Assembly (NCBI GenBank): GCA_012744475.1
Contig: JAAYBV010000018.1
Coordinates: 62,001 to 126,000 of the forward strand
Direction of reading: 5' to 3'
DNA: 64,000 nt
DNA from: Phycisphaerae bacterium
Lineage (GTDB): Bacteria; Planctomycetota; Phycisphaerae; Sedimentisphaerales; Anaerobacaceae
Part shown: positions 1 through 8,099 of the stretch, one piece after another
How positions within the stretch are numbered: the stretch's first letter is position 1
Layout of the letters: each line of letters opens with the position of its first letter
Notes under the pieces: model-generated
The model's database searches: none
Seen by the model: only the letters and a program-made list of their open reading frames with translations
What the model was told of the DNA's origin: nothing
Position numbers and translations under genes: made by a program

Positions 1-2
1 AA

Positions 3-170
3 CGCTGGCCCGACAGTTGGTACGCCTTTCGCGCCAAGCAGTTGCTCGAAGAAATCTACGAACGCTACGCCGCCAACTACAAGATCACCGAGCAGGAACT
101 GGACATCAGCAGATTCATGAAACCGAGGCAGGGAACCGAGCCTCGCACGGTGGAACCGGTACAACGATGA
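3..170 (+). CDS. 3' end of an unidentified gene upstream of a ThyA-like gene
   Basis: An open frame enters from the left edge and ends in TGA at 168-170, giving about 55 C-terminal residues (it begins RWPDSWYAFRAKQLLEEIYE). The stop overlaps the ATG of the next gene in an ATGA arrangement, which indicates translational coupling and supports both reading frames. The peptide is helical and charged, with no recognisable motif. The partner gene suggests nucleotide metabolism, but that is only context. Confidence 0.55.
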   Translation, partial: RWPDSWYAFRAKQLLEEIYERYAANYKITEQELDISRFMKPRQGTEPRTVEPVQR

Positions 171-1054
171 CGACATCCCAGACGCAGACGATCCCCGTCC
201 TTTCGGTCAGCGCCGAGTGTCTGCCCGAGGCGTGGGAGAAGGCGGTCCTGGCCGTATGGGACCAGGGCTACGAGGTCAAGACGCAGTACGACAAGCCTGA
301 CGATCCGCCCAGCAAGGACGCGACGGTGATGATCGCGGTGGCCGATCCGTTCAACGAGCCGCGGATTCACAAGAACTTCCCCGGCGGGCCTGAGGAGCTG
401 GAGGCCTACCGGCAGGAGGTCGTCGCGGGCATTCACGATCACTGGATCGATCCGGCCGCCGGCAAGTGGACCTACACGTACCACGAGAGGCTGTTCTCCT
501 ACAGCCCGGTGGCGGACCTGCGCGATGCGGACGCCGCCAAGCCATTCGTCGCGGTCGATCAGATTCAGTACATCATCGACTGCCTGTCGCGGGCCGGACA
601 CAGCCGAAGGGCACAGGCGACCACCTGGATGCCCACCGCCGACCCGCAAACCGACGATCCGCCCTGTCTCCAGCGGATCTGGTGCCGGCTGCTGGCCGAC
701 GACGACGGGCAATGGACGCTGAACATGAACACGCACTGGCGAAGCCGCGATCTGTACAAGGCGTGGTTCATGAACGCCTACGCGCTGACGAACCTCCAGC
801 AGCTCATCGCCGAGGCCATCGCCGCCCGGCGGGGCGAGCCGGTCCGCGTCGGACGCTACGTCGACATCAGCGACTCGCTGCACATCTACGGCAGCTACTT
901 CAAAGAGGTGTCGGTCGAAGTCGAGAAGATGCGAAGAAGCCCCTTCTCCGAGCGGGCCTGGAACAGCGCGCACCCGGCGTTCGAAATGATGACCCTCGAA
1001 GCGCGCGAGAAGCTGGCGCAGGACCCCGACTGGTTCGCCAAAGCTCGAGGCTAA
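167..1054 (+). CDS. Thymidylate synthase-family protein (ThyA-like)
   Basis: The protein has 295 residues. The ATG at 167 is chosen because it overlaps the upstream TGA; the open frame runs further 5' but only over the upstream gene. The C-terminal half carries ThyA-fold signatures: a PPC motif with Cys near residue 167 at the position of the catalytic Cys, then RSRDLYKAWFMN, which matches the RSxD...PFN substrate loop, and ISDSLHIY, which matches the DxHIY motif. The His that normally follows the catalytic Cys is Leu here, so this is a divergent member. It may methylate dUMP or act on a related pyrimidine nucleotide in the cytoplasm. The overlap with the preceding gene and the nearby nrdR fit nucleotide metabolism. 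Family assignment is fairly secure; exact substrate is not. Confidence 0.75.
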   Translation: MTTSQTQTIPVLSVSAECLPEAWEKAVLAVWDQGYEVKTQYDKPDDPPSKDATVMIAVADPFNEPRIHKNFPGGPEELEAYRQEVVAGIHDHWIDPAAGKWTYTYHERLFSYSPVADLRDADAAKPFVAVDQIQYIIDCLSRAGHSRRAQATTWMPTADPQTDDPPCLQRIWCRLLADDDGQWTLNMNTHWRSRDLYKAWFMNAYALTNLQQLIAEAIAARRGEPVRVGRYVDISDSLHIYGSYFKEVSVEVEKMRRSPFSERAWNSAHPAFEMMTLEAREKLAQDPDWFAKARG

Positions 1055-1084
1055 GATCACCTTCACACACATCAGGAGCATCGC

Positions 1085-1942
1085 ATGGCGCTTGTCATCA
1101 ATGGCGAGAAGATCGAGGACAGGGAGATTCAGCAGGAGGCCGAGCGTCTGCGGCCGCGATACGAGGAGGTCTTCGCCGAGAAGGACCCGGCCGAACGCGA
1201 GGCCCAGTTGCAGGAGTGGTCCCGCGACAACGTGATCGAGCGTGTCCTGCTTCGCCAGGAAGCGAAGAACGCGGGCGCCGCCATCCCGCCGGAACAAATC
1301 GAAGAGGCGTTCAAACAACTGCGACAGCAGTACGACAGCGACGAGGCGCTCCACAAGTCGCTCGATGTCGACTCCGACGAGAAGGTGCGGCGCACGATCG
1401 AGCTTCAGATGAAGACCGAGCGCAAGATCGGCGAGGTCTACGCCAAAGCGCCCAAGCCCTCCGAAGAGCAGATTCGCGAGTATTACGAAGAAAACAAGGA
1501 CAAATTCCGCTCGGACGAGCAGATTCACGTCGCGCACATCGTCAAGTACGTCAACTGGCAGACGGACGAGGACTCCGCCATGCAGACGATGCGGCAGGCC
1601 CAGGAGCAGATCAGGAGCGGCGCTCCATTCGAAACGGTTGTAGGCAAATTCACCGATTGCGCCGACAGCGGCGGAGACCTCGGCTACGTCCTGCGAGGAC
1701 AGATGGTCGAGGAATTCGAAGACGTCGTGTTCAACCTCAGTCCGGGACAGGTCAGCGACGTGTTTCGCACGCGTTTCGGGTTCCACATCGCCAAGGTCTA
1801 CGACCGGCGGCCGCCCAGCATTCCCGCGCTCAAGGACGTCAAGAAGCAGGTGACCGCCGAAGTCCAGGAGCAGCTTCGCGAGCAGGCGCTCGGTGACTAC
1901 CTCGACGCACTGCGGGCCAAAGCCACCATCGAACAGGCGTGA
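1085..1942 (+). CDS. Parvulin-type peptidyl-prolyl isomerase (PpiC/SurA family)
   Basis: The protein has 285 residues. ATG 1085 is preceded by AGGAG with good spacing. The N-terminal ~135 residues form a charged, helical SurA_N-like chaperone arm with many Glu, Lys and Gln. The parvulin domain follows at about residues 148-250, with the HVAHIV strand, a GGDLGYVLRGQM segment and a RFGFHIAKV strand, all typical of PpiC domains. No signal peptide is visible, so a cytoplasmic folding role is more likely than the usual periplasmic one. It lies 30 bp after the ThyA-like gene on the same strand and may share its transcript. No cognate client is evident. Confidence 0.85.
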   Translation: MALVINGEKIEDREIQQEAERLRPRYEEVFAEKDPAEREAQLQEWSRDNVIERVLLRQEAKNAGAAIPPEQIEEAFKQLRQQYDSDEALHKSLDVDSDEKVRRTIELQMKTERKIGEVYAKAPKPSEEQIREYYEENKDKFRSDEQIHVAHIVKYVNWQTDEDSAMQTMRQAQEQIRSGAPFETVVGKFTDCADSGGDLGYVLRGQMVEEFEDVVFNLSPGQVSDVFRTRFGFHIAKVYDRRPPSIPALKDVKKQVTAEVQEQLREQALGDYLDALRAKATIEQA

Positions 1943-2045
1943 TCGGCTCGGCGATTCCGCCGCACAGACCACCTGCGCACCAGAACGGCGCCAGGGCAGT
2001 TCTTTGCAGACTCTCCAGGCGCCTCGCGCAAATTGCTCCGCGAAT

Positions 2046-2073
2046 TTGCCTTCGGCGGTTTATGTGTTAGACT
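2046..2073 (+). promoter_or_regulatory. Candidate sigma70-type promoter before a small RNA
   Basis: TTGCCT at 2046 and TAGACT at 2068 are separated by 16 bp. No ORF with a ribosome binding site follows before the terminator at 2251-2283, so the expected product is a short non-coding transcript of about 200 nt. The match is moderate and rests on sequence only. Confidence 0.35.
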
Positions 2074-2079
2074 TTCAGT

Positions 2080-2283
2080 AGCCGGACACGAGTGCCGCCC
2101 GGAACATTCCAATCGGCGGCGAGGCGACACCGGCAAGATTCCGATCGGACAAGGACCCCAGGCTCGACCTGTGTACTGTACTCGGAATTCTCGCGGCGTC
2201 ATGCGTACGACAGTCTATTGGGGGGGCAATGTGAGTTTCTTTCCGAGTGGGCCTCTGCGTCCCTGACGCAGAGGCTTTTTTTC
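2080..2283 (+). ncRNA. Candidate small RNA of about 204 nt
   Basis: The 530-bp gap between ppiC and nrdR holds no convincing gene. It contains a promoter-like sequence at 2046-2073 and a near-perfect intrinsic terminator at 2251-2283, about 200 nt apart. The enclosed sequence is GC-rich with several short inverted repeats. Size and position are compatible with a 6S-like or other housekeeping RNA, but I cannot fold it into a known family and do not assign one. A leader or attenuator for nrdR is less likely, because a separate strong promoter lies beyond the terminator. Confidence 0.3.
2251..2283 (+). terminator. Intrinsic terminator
   Basis: A 10-bp perfect GC-rich stem (GCCTCTGCGT with ACGCAGAGGC) surrounds a 5-nt loop and is followed by a run of T residues. 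It ends transcription before the nrdR promoter. Confidence 0.9.
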
Positions 2284-2343
2284 TTCCCGCACGCCGCCAG
2301 GCCTCATCGGAAAAAAGTTCGACCTCCACGCCGCACATTTCCA

Positions 2344-2371
2344 TTGACGCCCCACATCTTGAGAGTACAAT
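2344..2371 (+). promoter_or_regulatory. Sigma70-type promoter of nrdR
   Basis: TTGACG and TACAAT are separated by 16 bp, about 100 bp before the nrdR start. Each hexamer has five of six consensus bases. The AT-rich stretch just downstream, around 2380-2393, loosely resembles an NrdR box, but the match is too weak to call. Confidence 0.65.
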
Positions 2372-2474
2372 AGGGCGGACAACTAAATATGGGGTCGCTT
2401 GTTGTCCCGACGAAGACACGTGGTTGGTCGAGCAATTGGGGCTGGGAACCGTCAGAGCGGGAGGTTGTTGGGTC

Positions 2475-2966
2475 GTGAGATGCCCTTTCTGCAAGGAAGA
2501 CAGTGACAGAGTCGTCGATTCCCGCTCCAGCGACTCGGGCCGCGTCATCCGCCGCAGACGCCAGTGCCTGATCTGCAAAAGGCGCTTCACCACATACGAG
2601 AAAACCAGTGAGAGCTTCAAACTGCACGTCGTGAAAAAAGACAAGTCCCGCGTCCCGTACGACCGCGACAAGATTATCGTGGGCGTGCAGAAGGCCTGTT
2701 ACAAGAGACCTGTCTCCGCCGAGCAGATTCAACTGGTCGCCGACAAGACCGAGGAGGACATCTTCCGACGGTTCGACAAGGAAGTGACCAGCGCCTTCAT
2801 TGGTGACTGCGTGATGAAGCACCTTCGCTCGATCGACAAGGTGGCTTACATCCGCTTCGCCAGCGTCTACCGGGATTTCCGCGACGCCGGTGAACTGCTC
2901 GACGAAGTGACCAGGGCCATTCAGGACACGGATACGACCGAGCAATTGAAGCTCTTCGATCAATAG
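2475..2966 (+). CDS. nrdR: Transcriptional repressor NrdR
   Basis: The protein has 163 residues. The start is the GTG at 2475, because translation then begins MRCPFC as in the family and GGGAGG lies about 10 nt upstream; an open frame extends further 5' without homology. A zinc ribbon uses Cys3, Cys6, Cys31 and Cys34 (CPFC and CLIC). The ATP-cone domain occupies about residues 49-139 and begins KDKSRVPYDRDKI. NrdR senses ATP/dATP and represses ribonucleotide reductase operons by binding paired NrdR boxes. No reductase gene is in the window. The length matches the family. Confidence 0.95.
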   Translation: MRCPFCKEDSDRVVDSRSSDSGRVIRRRRQCLICKRRFTTYEKTSESFKLHVVKKDKSRVPYDRDKIIVGVQKACYKRPVSAEQIQLVADKTEEDIFRRFDKEVTSAFIGDCVMKHLRSIDKVAYIRFASVYRDFRDAGELLDEVTRAIQDTDTTEQLKLFDQ

Positions 2967-3061
2967 AAGTCACCGCGTTCCGTCGGCGCCTCACGCGACG
3001 ACGGACACGCCGGATCGTTCCAACTGACGGTGCAGGTTTGCATGGAGGCAACCACTGACAG

Positions 3062-3643
3062 ATGAACAGGCAGTTACGTGTCAGGAAATCCGACGGCAGC
3101 ACGGAGGCCTATCTGCACACCAAGGTCCTCGGGACCATCAACAATGCCATGACCGCCTGCGGCCAGGGGGACATGGTCATGGCCGAAGACCTGACGGAAG
3201 TTGTCACCTTCTATCTGTACAACAAACACGATCGCGCCGTCGCCTCATCCGGCGAGATCTTCGCGATGATCAAGGCGGTGCTGACGGCCACGGGAAATGA
3301 GGAAGCGGCCCTGGCGCTGACCAAGCACGCGTTCGAACGGCGGTTGCGGCGGCTGCGGACGGAGGTCCTCGCGGTGGACATCCACGAGTTCACCGACGCC
3401 GAGCAACTGTTTGGGGCGGGCCGGGCGCCCGAGCGAGCCGCCTGGGACAAGGGGCGGATCGTTCAGGACCTGACCGAGCGTTTCGGCATGCCGCGCCGGA
3501 CGGCGCGTGCGGTAGCCTCCGGTGTGGAGGAAAAGGTCTTCCGCATGGAGATAACGATGGTCCCGCTGAGCCTGATCAAGCAGCTCGTGCTGGGGGAGGC
3601 GGCGGCCCTGCTTCATGCCGAACGGGAGCTGCAAGTCCGTTAA
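3062..3643 (+). CDS. ATP-cone domain protein of unknown function
   Basis: The protein has 193 residues. ATG 3062 follows a weak purine stretch. The N-terminal half, from LRVRKSDGSTEAYLHTKV to about residue 95, has the basic strand and helices of an ATP cone, the nucleotide-sensing domain of NrdR and NrdA. The C-terminal half is helical and includes a second segment (DKGRIVQDLTERFGMPRRTA) that looks like a degenerate second cone. It lies 95 bp after nrdR on the same strand, so a role in deoxynucleotide regulation is plausible. Its stop overlaps the stop of the convergent miaA gene by a few bases. Function is inferred from the domain only. Confidence 0.75.
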   Translation: MNRQLRVRKSDGSTEAYLHTKVLGTINNAMTACGQGDMVMAEDLTEVVTFYLYNKHDRAVASSGEIFAMIKAVLTATGNEEAALALTKHAFERRLRRLRTEVLAVDIHEFTDAEQLFGAGRAPERAAWDKGRIVQDLTERFGMPRRTARAVASGVEEKVFRMEITMVPLSLIKQLVLGEAAALLHAERELQVR

Positions 3644-4563
3644 CCGATCCGTTGCATCACTCGCTCCAGCACGCTTTCAACTGATTCCTCCGCCCCGACG
3701 TCGATCCAGGTGACGTCGGGGAACCGCCGGAACCAGGTGCGCTGCCCTTTCGCCAGGCGTCGCGTGTTCTTCTTGATCTGCTCGACCGCCTCGTCGAGAG
3801 ACAGCCGCCCTTGGACGTGCTCGATCATCTCCGCATAGCCGATCGCGCAGCGCGCCTGCGGGCTCAAAGGCTCCTCCTCGGCCAGCAGCGATCGGACCTC
3901 GTCGACCAGACCCGTCTGAATCATCTTCTTGACGCGGGCGTTGATCCGCGCGCTCTCGACAGGCTTTTCCCGCCGAAGCCCGATAATCGTCCAGTTTTCG
4001 ACTGCACCAGGGCCATCGAACTGCCTCTGAAGGCTCGATATGGGCCTGCCGGTCAGACGATAGACCTCCAGGGCTCGGACGATCCGCCTGGCGTCGTTGG
4101 GACTGATCCGGTCGGCCGCCGCCGGATCGATCTCGCTCAGCTCCCTGTGCAGCGCCGCCGGACCCTCGGACTCAACTCGGGCCAGCAGTTCGCGCCGCGT
4201 CCGCTCATCGCTGCCGGGACCCTCGAAAAGCCCGTAGAGCAGCGCCTTGCTATAGAGAGCCGTGCCGCCGACGGCAACCACCGACCTGCCGCGGCCTCGG
4301 ACCTCTTCGATCGCAGCGGAGGCCTTCTCCAGAAACAGCCCCGCGCTGAACGACTCGCTCGGCTCGACCACGTCGATCATGTGGTAGCGGACCTGCCGGC
4401 GGGCCTCCAGGGAGGGTTTGGCGGTCCCGACGTCCATGCGCCGGTAAACCTTCATCGAGTCGACGCTGAGGATCTCCGCGTCGATCTGCCGAGCCAGCTC
4501 GAACGCCAGCCGGCCCTTGCCCGAGGCGGTCACCCCCAGAATCATAATCATCTTGTGGTTCAT
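3640..4563 (-). CDS. miaA: tRNA dimethylallyltransferase MiaA
   Basis: The protein has 307 residues. ATG at 4563 is chosen because AGGA lies just upstream and the P-loop GVTASGKG begins near residue 10, as in the family; a longer frame exists upstream. The enzyme adds the dimethylallyl group of DMAPP to N6 of A37 in tRNAs reading UNN codons. Visible motifs are the P-loop, the DSMKVYRRMDVGTAKP segment, HMIDVVEP, VGGTALYSKAL and the tRNA-binding SPNDARRIVRALEVY. It converges with the ATP-cone gene. The DMAPP it uses comes from the MEP pathway, represented here by dxr. Confidence 0.96.
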   Translation of the reverse strand: MNHKMIMILGVTASGKGRLAFELARQIDAEILSVDSMKVYRRMDVGTAKPSLEARRQVRYHMIDVVEPSESFSAGLFLEKASAAIEEVRGRGRSVVAVGGTALYSKALLYGLFEGPGSDERTRRELLARVESEGPAALHRELSEIDPAAADRISPNDARRIVRALEVYRLTGRPISSLQRQFDGPGAVENWTIIGLRREKPVESARINARVKKMIQTGLVDEVRSLLAEEEPLSPQARCAIGYAEMIEHVQGRLSLDEAVEQIKKNTRRLAKGQRTWFRRFPDVTWIDVGAEESVESVLERVMQRIG

Positions 4564-4569
4564 AATTTC

Positions 4570-4598
4570 CTGCACAATCTCCCAGCGGCCAGTATAAT
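4570..4598 (+). promoter_or_regulatory. Candidate promoter of the polyprenyl synthase gene
   Basis: A perfect TATAAT lies at 4593-4598, about 60 bp before the ATG. The upstream hexamer at 4570 (CTGCAC) is weak with 17-bp spacing. It lies in the divergent gap with miaA. Confidence 0.4.
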
Positions 4599-4656
4599 AC
4601 AGCCTCGTCAACCTGTTCGCAAAAAACCGTGTCTTCGACCGACTCGCTCGTGCCGT

Positions 4657-5562
4657 ATGCCAGCAAGTAGTGCAGCCCGTTCCGATTTACGCACCCTGAT
4701 GCACAACAAACTCCCAGCCATCAACGAGCTGCTCGAACGTCTTGTCGTCGAACAGCCCGGAATTCCGGACGACCTGCGAAGGGCAATGGTCTACACGCTC
4801 TCGGCGCCGGGCAAACGCATCCGCTCGATGCTGGTTCTGTGGTGCTGTGAGCTGGTGTCCGGACGGGAGAACTCGAACGCCCGGATCGCGGCGGCCGCCA
4901 TCGAAATGGTCCACACGTATTCGCTGGTCCACGATGACCTGCCGGCGATGGACGACGACGACCTGCGTCGAGGCCGGCCCACCTGCCACAAGGCGTTCGA
5001 CGAAGCGACCGCCATCCTCACCGGCGACGCCCTGCTGACGCTGGCGTTCGGGCTGCTGGCCGAGCGAATCGACGACGCGGCGGTGGCGGTCGCACTGGTC
5101 CGTGAGCTGGCGCAGGCGGCCGGTGCGGCCGGAATGATCGCCGGACAGGTCGCCGATCTCAAGGCCGAGAACACCGAGGGCTGCCTCGAATCGCTCGAAT
5201 ATATCCACATCCACAAGACCGCCAAGATGTTCCGCTGCGCTGCGGTCATGGGCGGCCTTTGCGGCCGGGCCGACCGTGAGCAGCTCGAAGCCCTGGCGCG
5301 ATACGGCCTCAAGATCGGCCTGGGATTCCAGATCGCCGACGACATCCTCGACGTCAGCGCCTCCAGCGAGCAACTGGGCAAAACGGCCGGCAAGGACGTC
5401 AAGGCCGCCAAGTGCACCTACCCCGCCCTGCTCGGCATCGAACGGTCCAAGGCGCTGGAGCGGCAACTGGCCGACGAGGCGGCGGCGGCGCTGGAGCTGT
5501 TCGGTCCCGGCGCCGACGTGCTGCGCCAACTGGCGTTCGCCCTGCTCGACCGCGAGAAGTGA
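4657..5562 (+). CDS. Short-chain polyprenyl diphosphate synthase (FPP/GGPP type)
   Basis: The protein has 301 residues from ATG 4657; ATG 4699 is an alternative, and neither has a clear Shine-Dalgarno sequence. The first aspartate-rich motif is DDLPAMDDDD and the second is DDILD, both in the expected places, with GKRIRSMLVLW before the first and GQVADLKAE between them. The enzyme condenses IPP with allylic diphosphates to make FPP or GGPP for quinones, undecaprenyl carriers or carotenoids. The residues just before the first motif (HTYSLVHDD) suit a C15-C20 product. The gene is divergent from miaA and lies in the same window as dxr. Confidence 0.92.
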   Translation: MPASSAARSDLRTLMHNKLPAINELLERLVVEQPGIPDDLRRAMVYTLSAPGKRIRSMLVLWCCELVSGRENSNARIAAAAIEMVHTYSLVHDDLPAMDDDDLRRGRPTCHKAFDEATAILTGDALLTLAFGLLAERIDDAAVAVALVRELAQAAGAAGMIAGQVADLKAENTEGCLESLEYIHIHKTAKMFRCAAVMGGLCGRADREQLEALARYGLKIGLGFQIADDILDVSASSEQLGKTAGKDVKAAKCTYPALLGIERSKALERQLADEAAAALELFGPGADVLRQLAFALLDREK

Positions 5563-5869
5563 TCGGCCGCGAGACCCCAAGCCAATCTCGGACGGGCCCG
5601 TTCGACAAAGGAAATCCCGTCGCGAGACAAAAATCTTCTCGCCGACGAAATCCCCGCTATCAGCACTGATAACGCGGTCCGCCGGGGCGACGCGAAACCG
5701 CCTGCCGGCAACCGCCGAGAATAATCCGCCCTGCCGAACTGATACCACTATCTGGACCCACAATACTCATATTTATCCGTCTTCGCACAGGGGTATCGGT
5801 CATCGGAATCGACTAAGGAAAAATCCGGCCGCCGGCCGATACAAGACACGACACCGTGGGGATGTACAC

Positions 5870-6082
5870 ATGAAGACAAGGATGTTTGTCGCTGAAGTAC
5901 TGTGGTTGTTCCTGGGGCTGTGCATCTGTCCGCAATCAGCGGATCGAACGTGCGAAATCAACCAATGCATTAGCCAACCTACAACCCGAACACCCAACCC
6001 GTCCCGCAGAGACTGGACTGCGGCCTGGCGCATCCGACCCCCGCCTCTCGCGGCCCGGAACCCATTCGACAACACCTCGTAA
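5870..6082 (+). CDS. Possible small secreted protein
   Basis: The frame encodes 70 residues. ATG 5870 is preceded by GTGGGGA. The first 24 residues resemble a signal peptide (MKTRMFVAEVLWLFLGLCIC, then PQSA). The remainder is rich in Arg, Pro and Thr and looks like low-information sequence. An intrinsic terminator follows at 6120-6152. No family is recognised. It could be a decayed gene or chance ORF; the terminator and signal-like start are the only support. The rest of the 5563-6425 gap holds nothing recognisable. Confidence 0.25.
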   Translation: MKTRMFVAEVLWLFLGLCICPQSADRTCEINQCISQPTTRTPNPSRRDWTAAWRIRPPPLAARNPFDNTS

Positions 6083-6119
6083 CACAACACGAAACAACGA
6101 TTTCGGTTACAAGCCAACA

Positions 6120-6152
6120 GGCCATAAGCCGCCAACTTATGGCCTTCTTTTA
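6120..6152 (+). terminator. Intrinsic terminator
   Basis: A perfect 9-bp stem (GGCCATAAG with CTTATGGCC) with a 7-nt loop is followed by TTCTTTT. It would end the transcript of the small ORF at 5870-6082 or of the polyprenyl synthase gene. Confidence 0.75.
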
Positions 6153-6425
6153 TGCGCCCAACGCAGCCGCACCGCCAGAAATGAAGCCTGCGGCGTTCTC
6201 ACACTCCCGGCGGCCGCAGCCCGCAACGCATCAGAAGAACGACAGAACGCATGTATTTTCCTCTGCTGATTGCATATAATAGACGTCGAGCAGGAGGCGG
6301 TTCCGGCAACGGCGTCGGGACCTTGCGAAGACCAGGCGAGGGTCGCGTGCAGACTACCCGCCCCGAGGGTGCCTTCGGAGCATGGAAGCGATTTCGTGCA
6401 ACTTATGAAGGGAGGGAGCACGACT

Positions 6426-7697
6426 ATGAACCTCAGCAAGAGACGTTTGACACTGCTGATTGCGATTCTGTGCGCGGTCTGGTTGCCGCATGGGACTGCG
6501 GCAGAGAGCGAGCCGAACGCGGCGAGCGGCAATTCCGACGCCTTGTATCAACGCGTCGTCCAGGGAATTCGAGAGAACTGTCGCAAGATGGAGTGCGGCG
6601 TCCTCACTTGGCAGGTGGAATTCGAGCAACGCACCCGCGGGACCGACGAATACCGCCAGGAAAGAAGGTTCGGCCAGATGTGGCAGCAAGGGGAGAAGGT
6701 GGCAGTGAAGGTCACATGGCAGAACATTCATGGAAATACGACCACAAAGCGAGAGGGAGAAGAAACAACGGCGGTCAGCGTCTATGACGGCAAGGAATAT
6801 CGAGGCACGCTGCTGGGTGGGACGCACATGGTCCTGCGCAAAGAGCCGCCTTACGAACCAGACGGGAACTACCTGAGCCGCTGTGGCTGGCCCGGTCATC
6901 TCAGATCCATCGTCAAAGAACTTGAGAAAAGCCAAAGCGACGAACTTGTCGAAACAACATGGTCGGTCGTCGAAGTCGACGGTGCTGAACGGATCAAGCT
7001 TAGGAAGAGATGGATCGGCCCGGCCTTTCCCAACACATACAAGGACTACTACTTCGATCCCGCGAAGGGTTGTATGCTCGCGCAGACCGAGTTCTACCGG
7101 AACGAGAAGCTGGAGGGCACGTCCACCTGGCGACTGGAAGAAGTCCTGAAGGGGATGTGGTTTCCCGTGGAAGGAACGGCACGCTCAATGGTGTCTGTGG
7201 GTGGCCAGGTGTATGACGCTGAGGTTCGCCTCGCGATCGATCCGAAGAAGTCAAGTTTCAATGACCGTTCGGCGATTCCCGCCGGGACATTCAAGCTCGC
7301 AATCACAGACGACATAAAGACCATTGCGGACCATCGAGCCGGTGACCCGCCCTTGTTCATCCACCGACACGAGGCCATGTGGCCGACGGATGCGGAGCCT
7401 GACGACACGGCCAGCGATCCAGCCCCAACGCTCGAGGGAGTGATTCGTTCCGTCAAGGCCAACGAGGCGAAGCTCTCTCTGATCAAGATGGACTTCCGCA
7501 CGGATTACAGTTCCGAAGGAGAGGCGCCCGACTACCCCCGTCGTCATCCTGGCGCCGGCGGCAGATTGCCCAAGACACACTACGAAGAGGTCCAGTGGGC
7601 TCAGGATGGGATTCGGCAACGTTTCGTGCACAGCTTCTTCAATCAAGATGGCCGGCGAATCTGCTCCTGGCGACCGCCGAGTTGCTCTCCGACGTGA
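6426..7697 (+). CDS. Secreted repeat-domain protein, frameshifted
   Basis: The frame encodes 423 residues. ATG 6426 lies after a GGGAGGGAGC ribosome binding site and encodes a signal peptide (KRRLTLLIAILCAVWLP). Residues 30-300 form one copy of a beta-rich domain that ends with WFPVEGTARSMV and DRSAIPAGTFKL. A second copy then starts (VIRSVKANEAKLSLIKMDF) but the frame is lost near 7640-7697, and the missing end continues in another frame to 8086. Outer-membrane lipoprotein-carrier-like or other periplasmic roles are possible, but I recognise no family. The gene is probably inactive beyond the first domain unless the shift is a sequencing error. Confidence 0.7.
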   Translation: MNLSKRRLTLLIAILCAVWLPHGTAAESEPNAASGNSDALYQRVVQGIRENCRKMECGVLTWQVEFEQRTRGTDEYRQERRFGQMWQQGEKVAVKVTWQNIHGNTTTKREGEETTAVSVYDGKEYRGTLLGGTHMVLRKEPPYEPDGNYLSRCGWPGHLRSIVKELEKSQSDELVETTWSVVEVDGAERIKLRKRWIGPAFPNTYKDYYFDPAKGCMLAQTEFYRNEKLEGTSTWRLEEVLKGMWFPVEGTARSMVSVGGQVYDAEVRLAIDPKKSSFNDRSAIPAGTFKLAITDDIKTIADHRAGDPPLFIHRHEAMWPTDAEPDDTASDPAPTLEGVIRSVKANEAKLSLIKMDFRTDYSSEGEAPDYPRRHPGAGGRLPKTHYEEVQWAQDGIRQRFVHSFFNQDGRRICSWRPPSCSPT

Positions 7698-8086
7698 GCC
7701 TGCAGCAACGGAACAGTCGAGACGTATGCGTGCTGGACATCCGATCCGGGCGCATCGGATGCCGGAGGCTGTACATCGACACCGAGAGAGGAGTGATGGT
7801 CCGCTGGGAACTGTATTCGGGCACGCCTGACAGCGCCGGGGCCAAGCTGCTGCAATGCCTGGAATCGACCCGGTTCCACCAAACCGAAAACGGTGGATGG
7901 CTGCCGGTCGAGGGGCGGACCACAAACTACCACGATGGCTACACGCAATTCAAAGACATTCGCGTGGACGTGAACTCCGTATCGGTGGACCGCGCCGATA
8001 TCCCCGACGCGCTGTTCCACCTGGAGTATCCCGAGCACACGATCCTATCGAACACGATTCGTCGCGATTCCCGGGTGCGTCCTTGA
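7595..8086 (+). pseudogene. Out-of-frame 3' part of the preceding secreted protein
   Basis: This frame encodes the end of the second domain copy of the gene that starts at 6426. It shares the tail pattern of copy one: LYIDTERGVMVRWELY corresponds to YYFDPAKGCMLAQTEFY, GGWLPVEGRTTNY to MWFPVEGTARSM, and DRADIPDALFHLE to DRSAIPAGTFKL. The middle of copy two is shorter than in copy one, so a deletion as well as a frameshift is likely. There is no ribosome binding site for independent translation. The stop at 8086 lies just before the convergent glyA stop. Confidence 0.6.
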
Positions 8087-8099
8087 GCCGCGCGCTGCC

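Noticed and set aside
77-1972. 631-residue minus-strand open frame across the ThyA-like and ppiC genes
   Set aside because: Antisense shadow of two well-supported genes in high-GC DNA; no start signal or domain.
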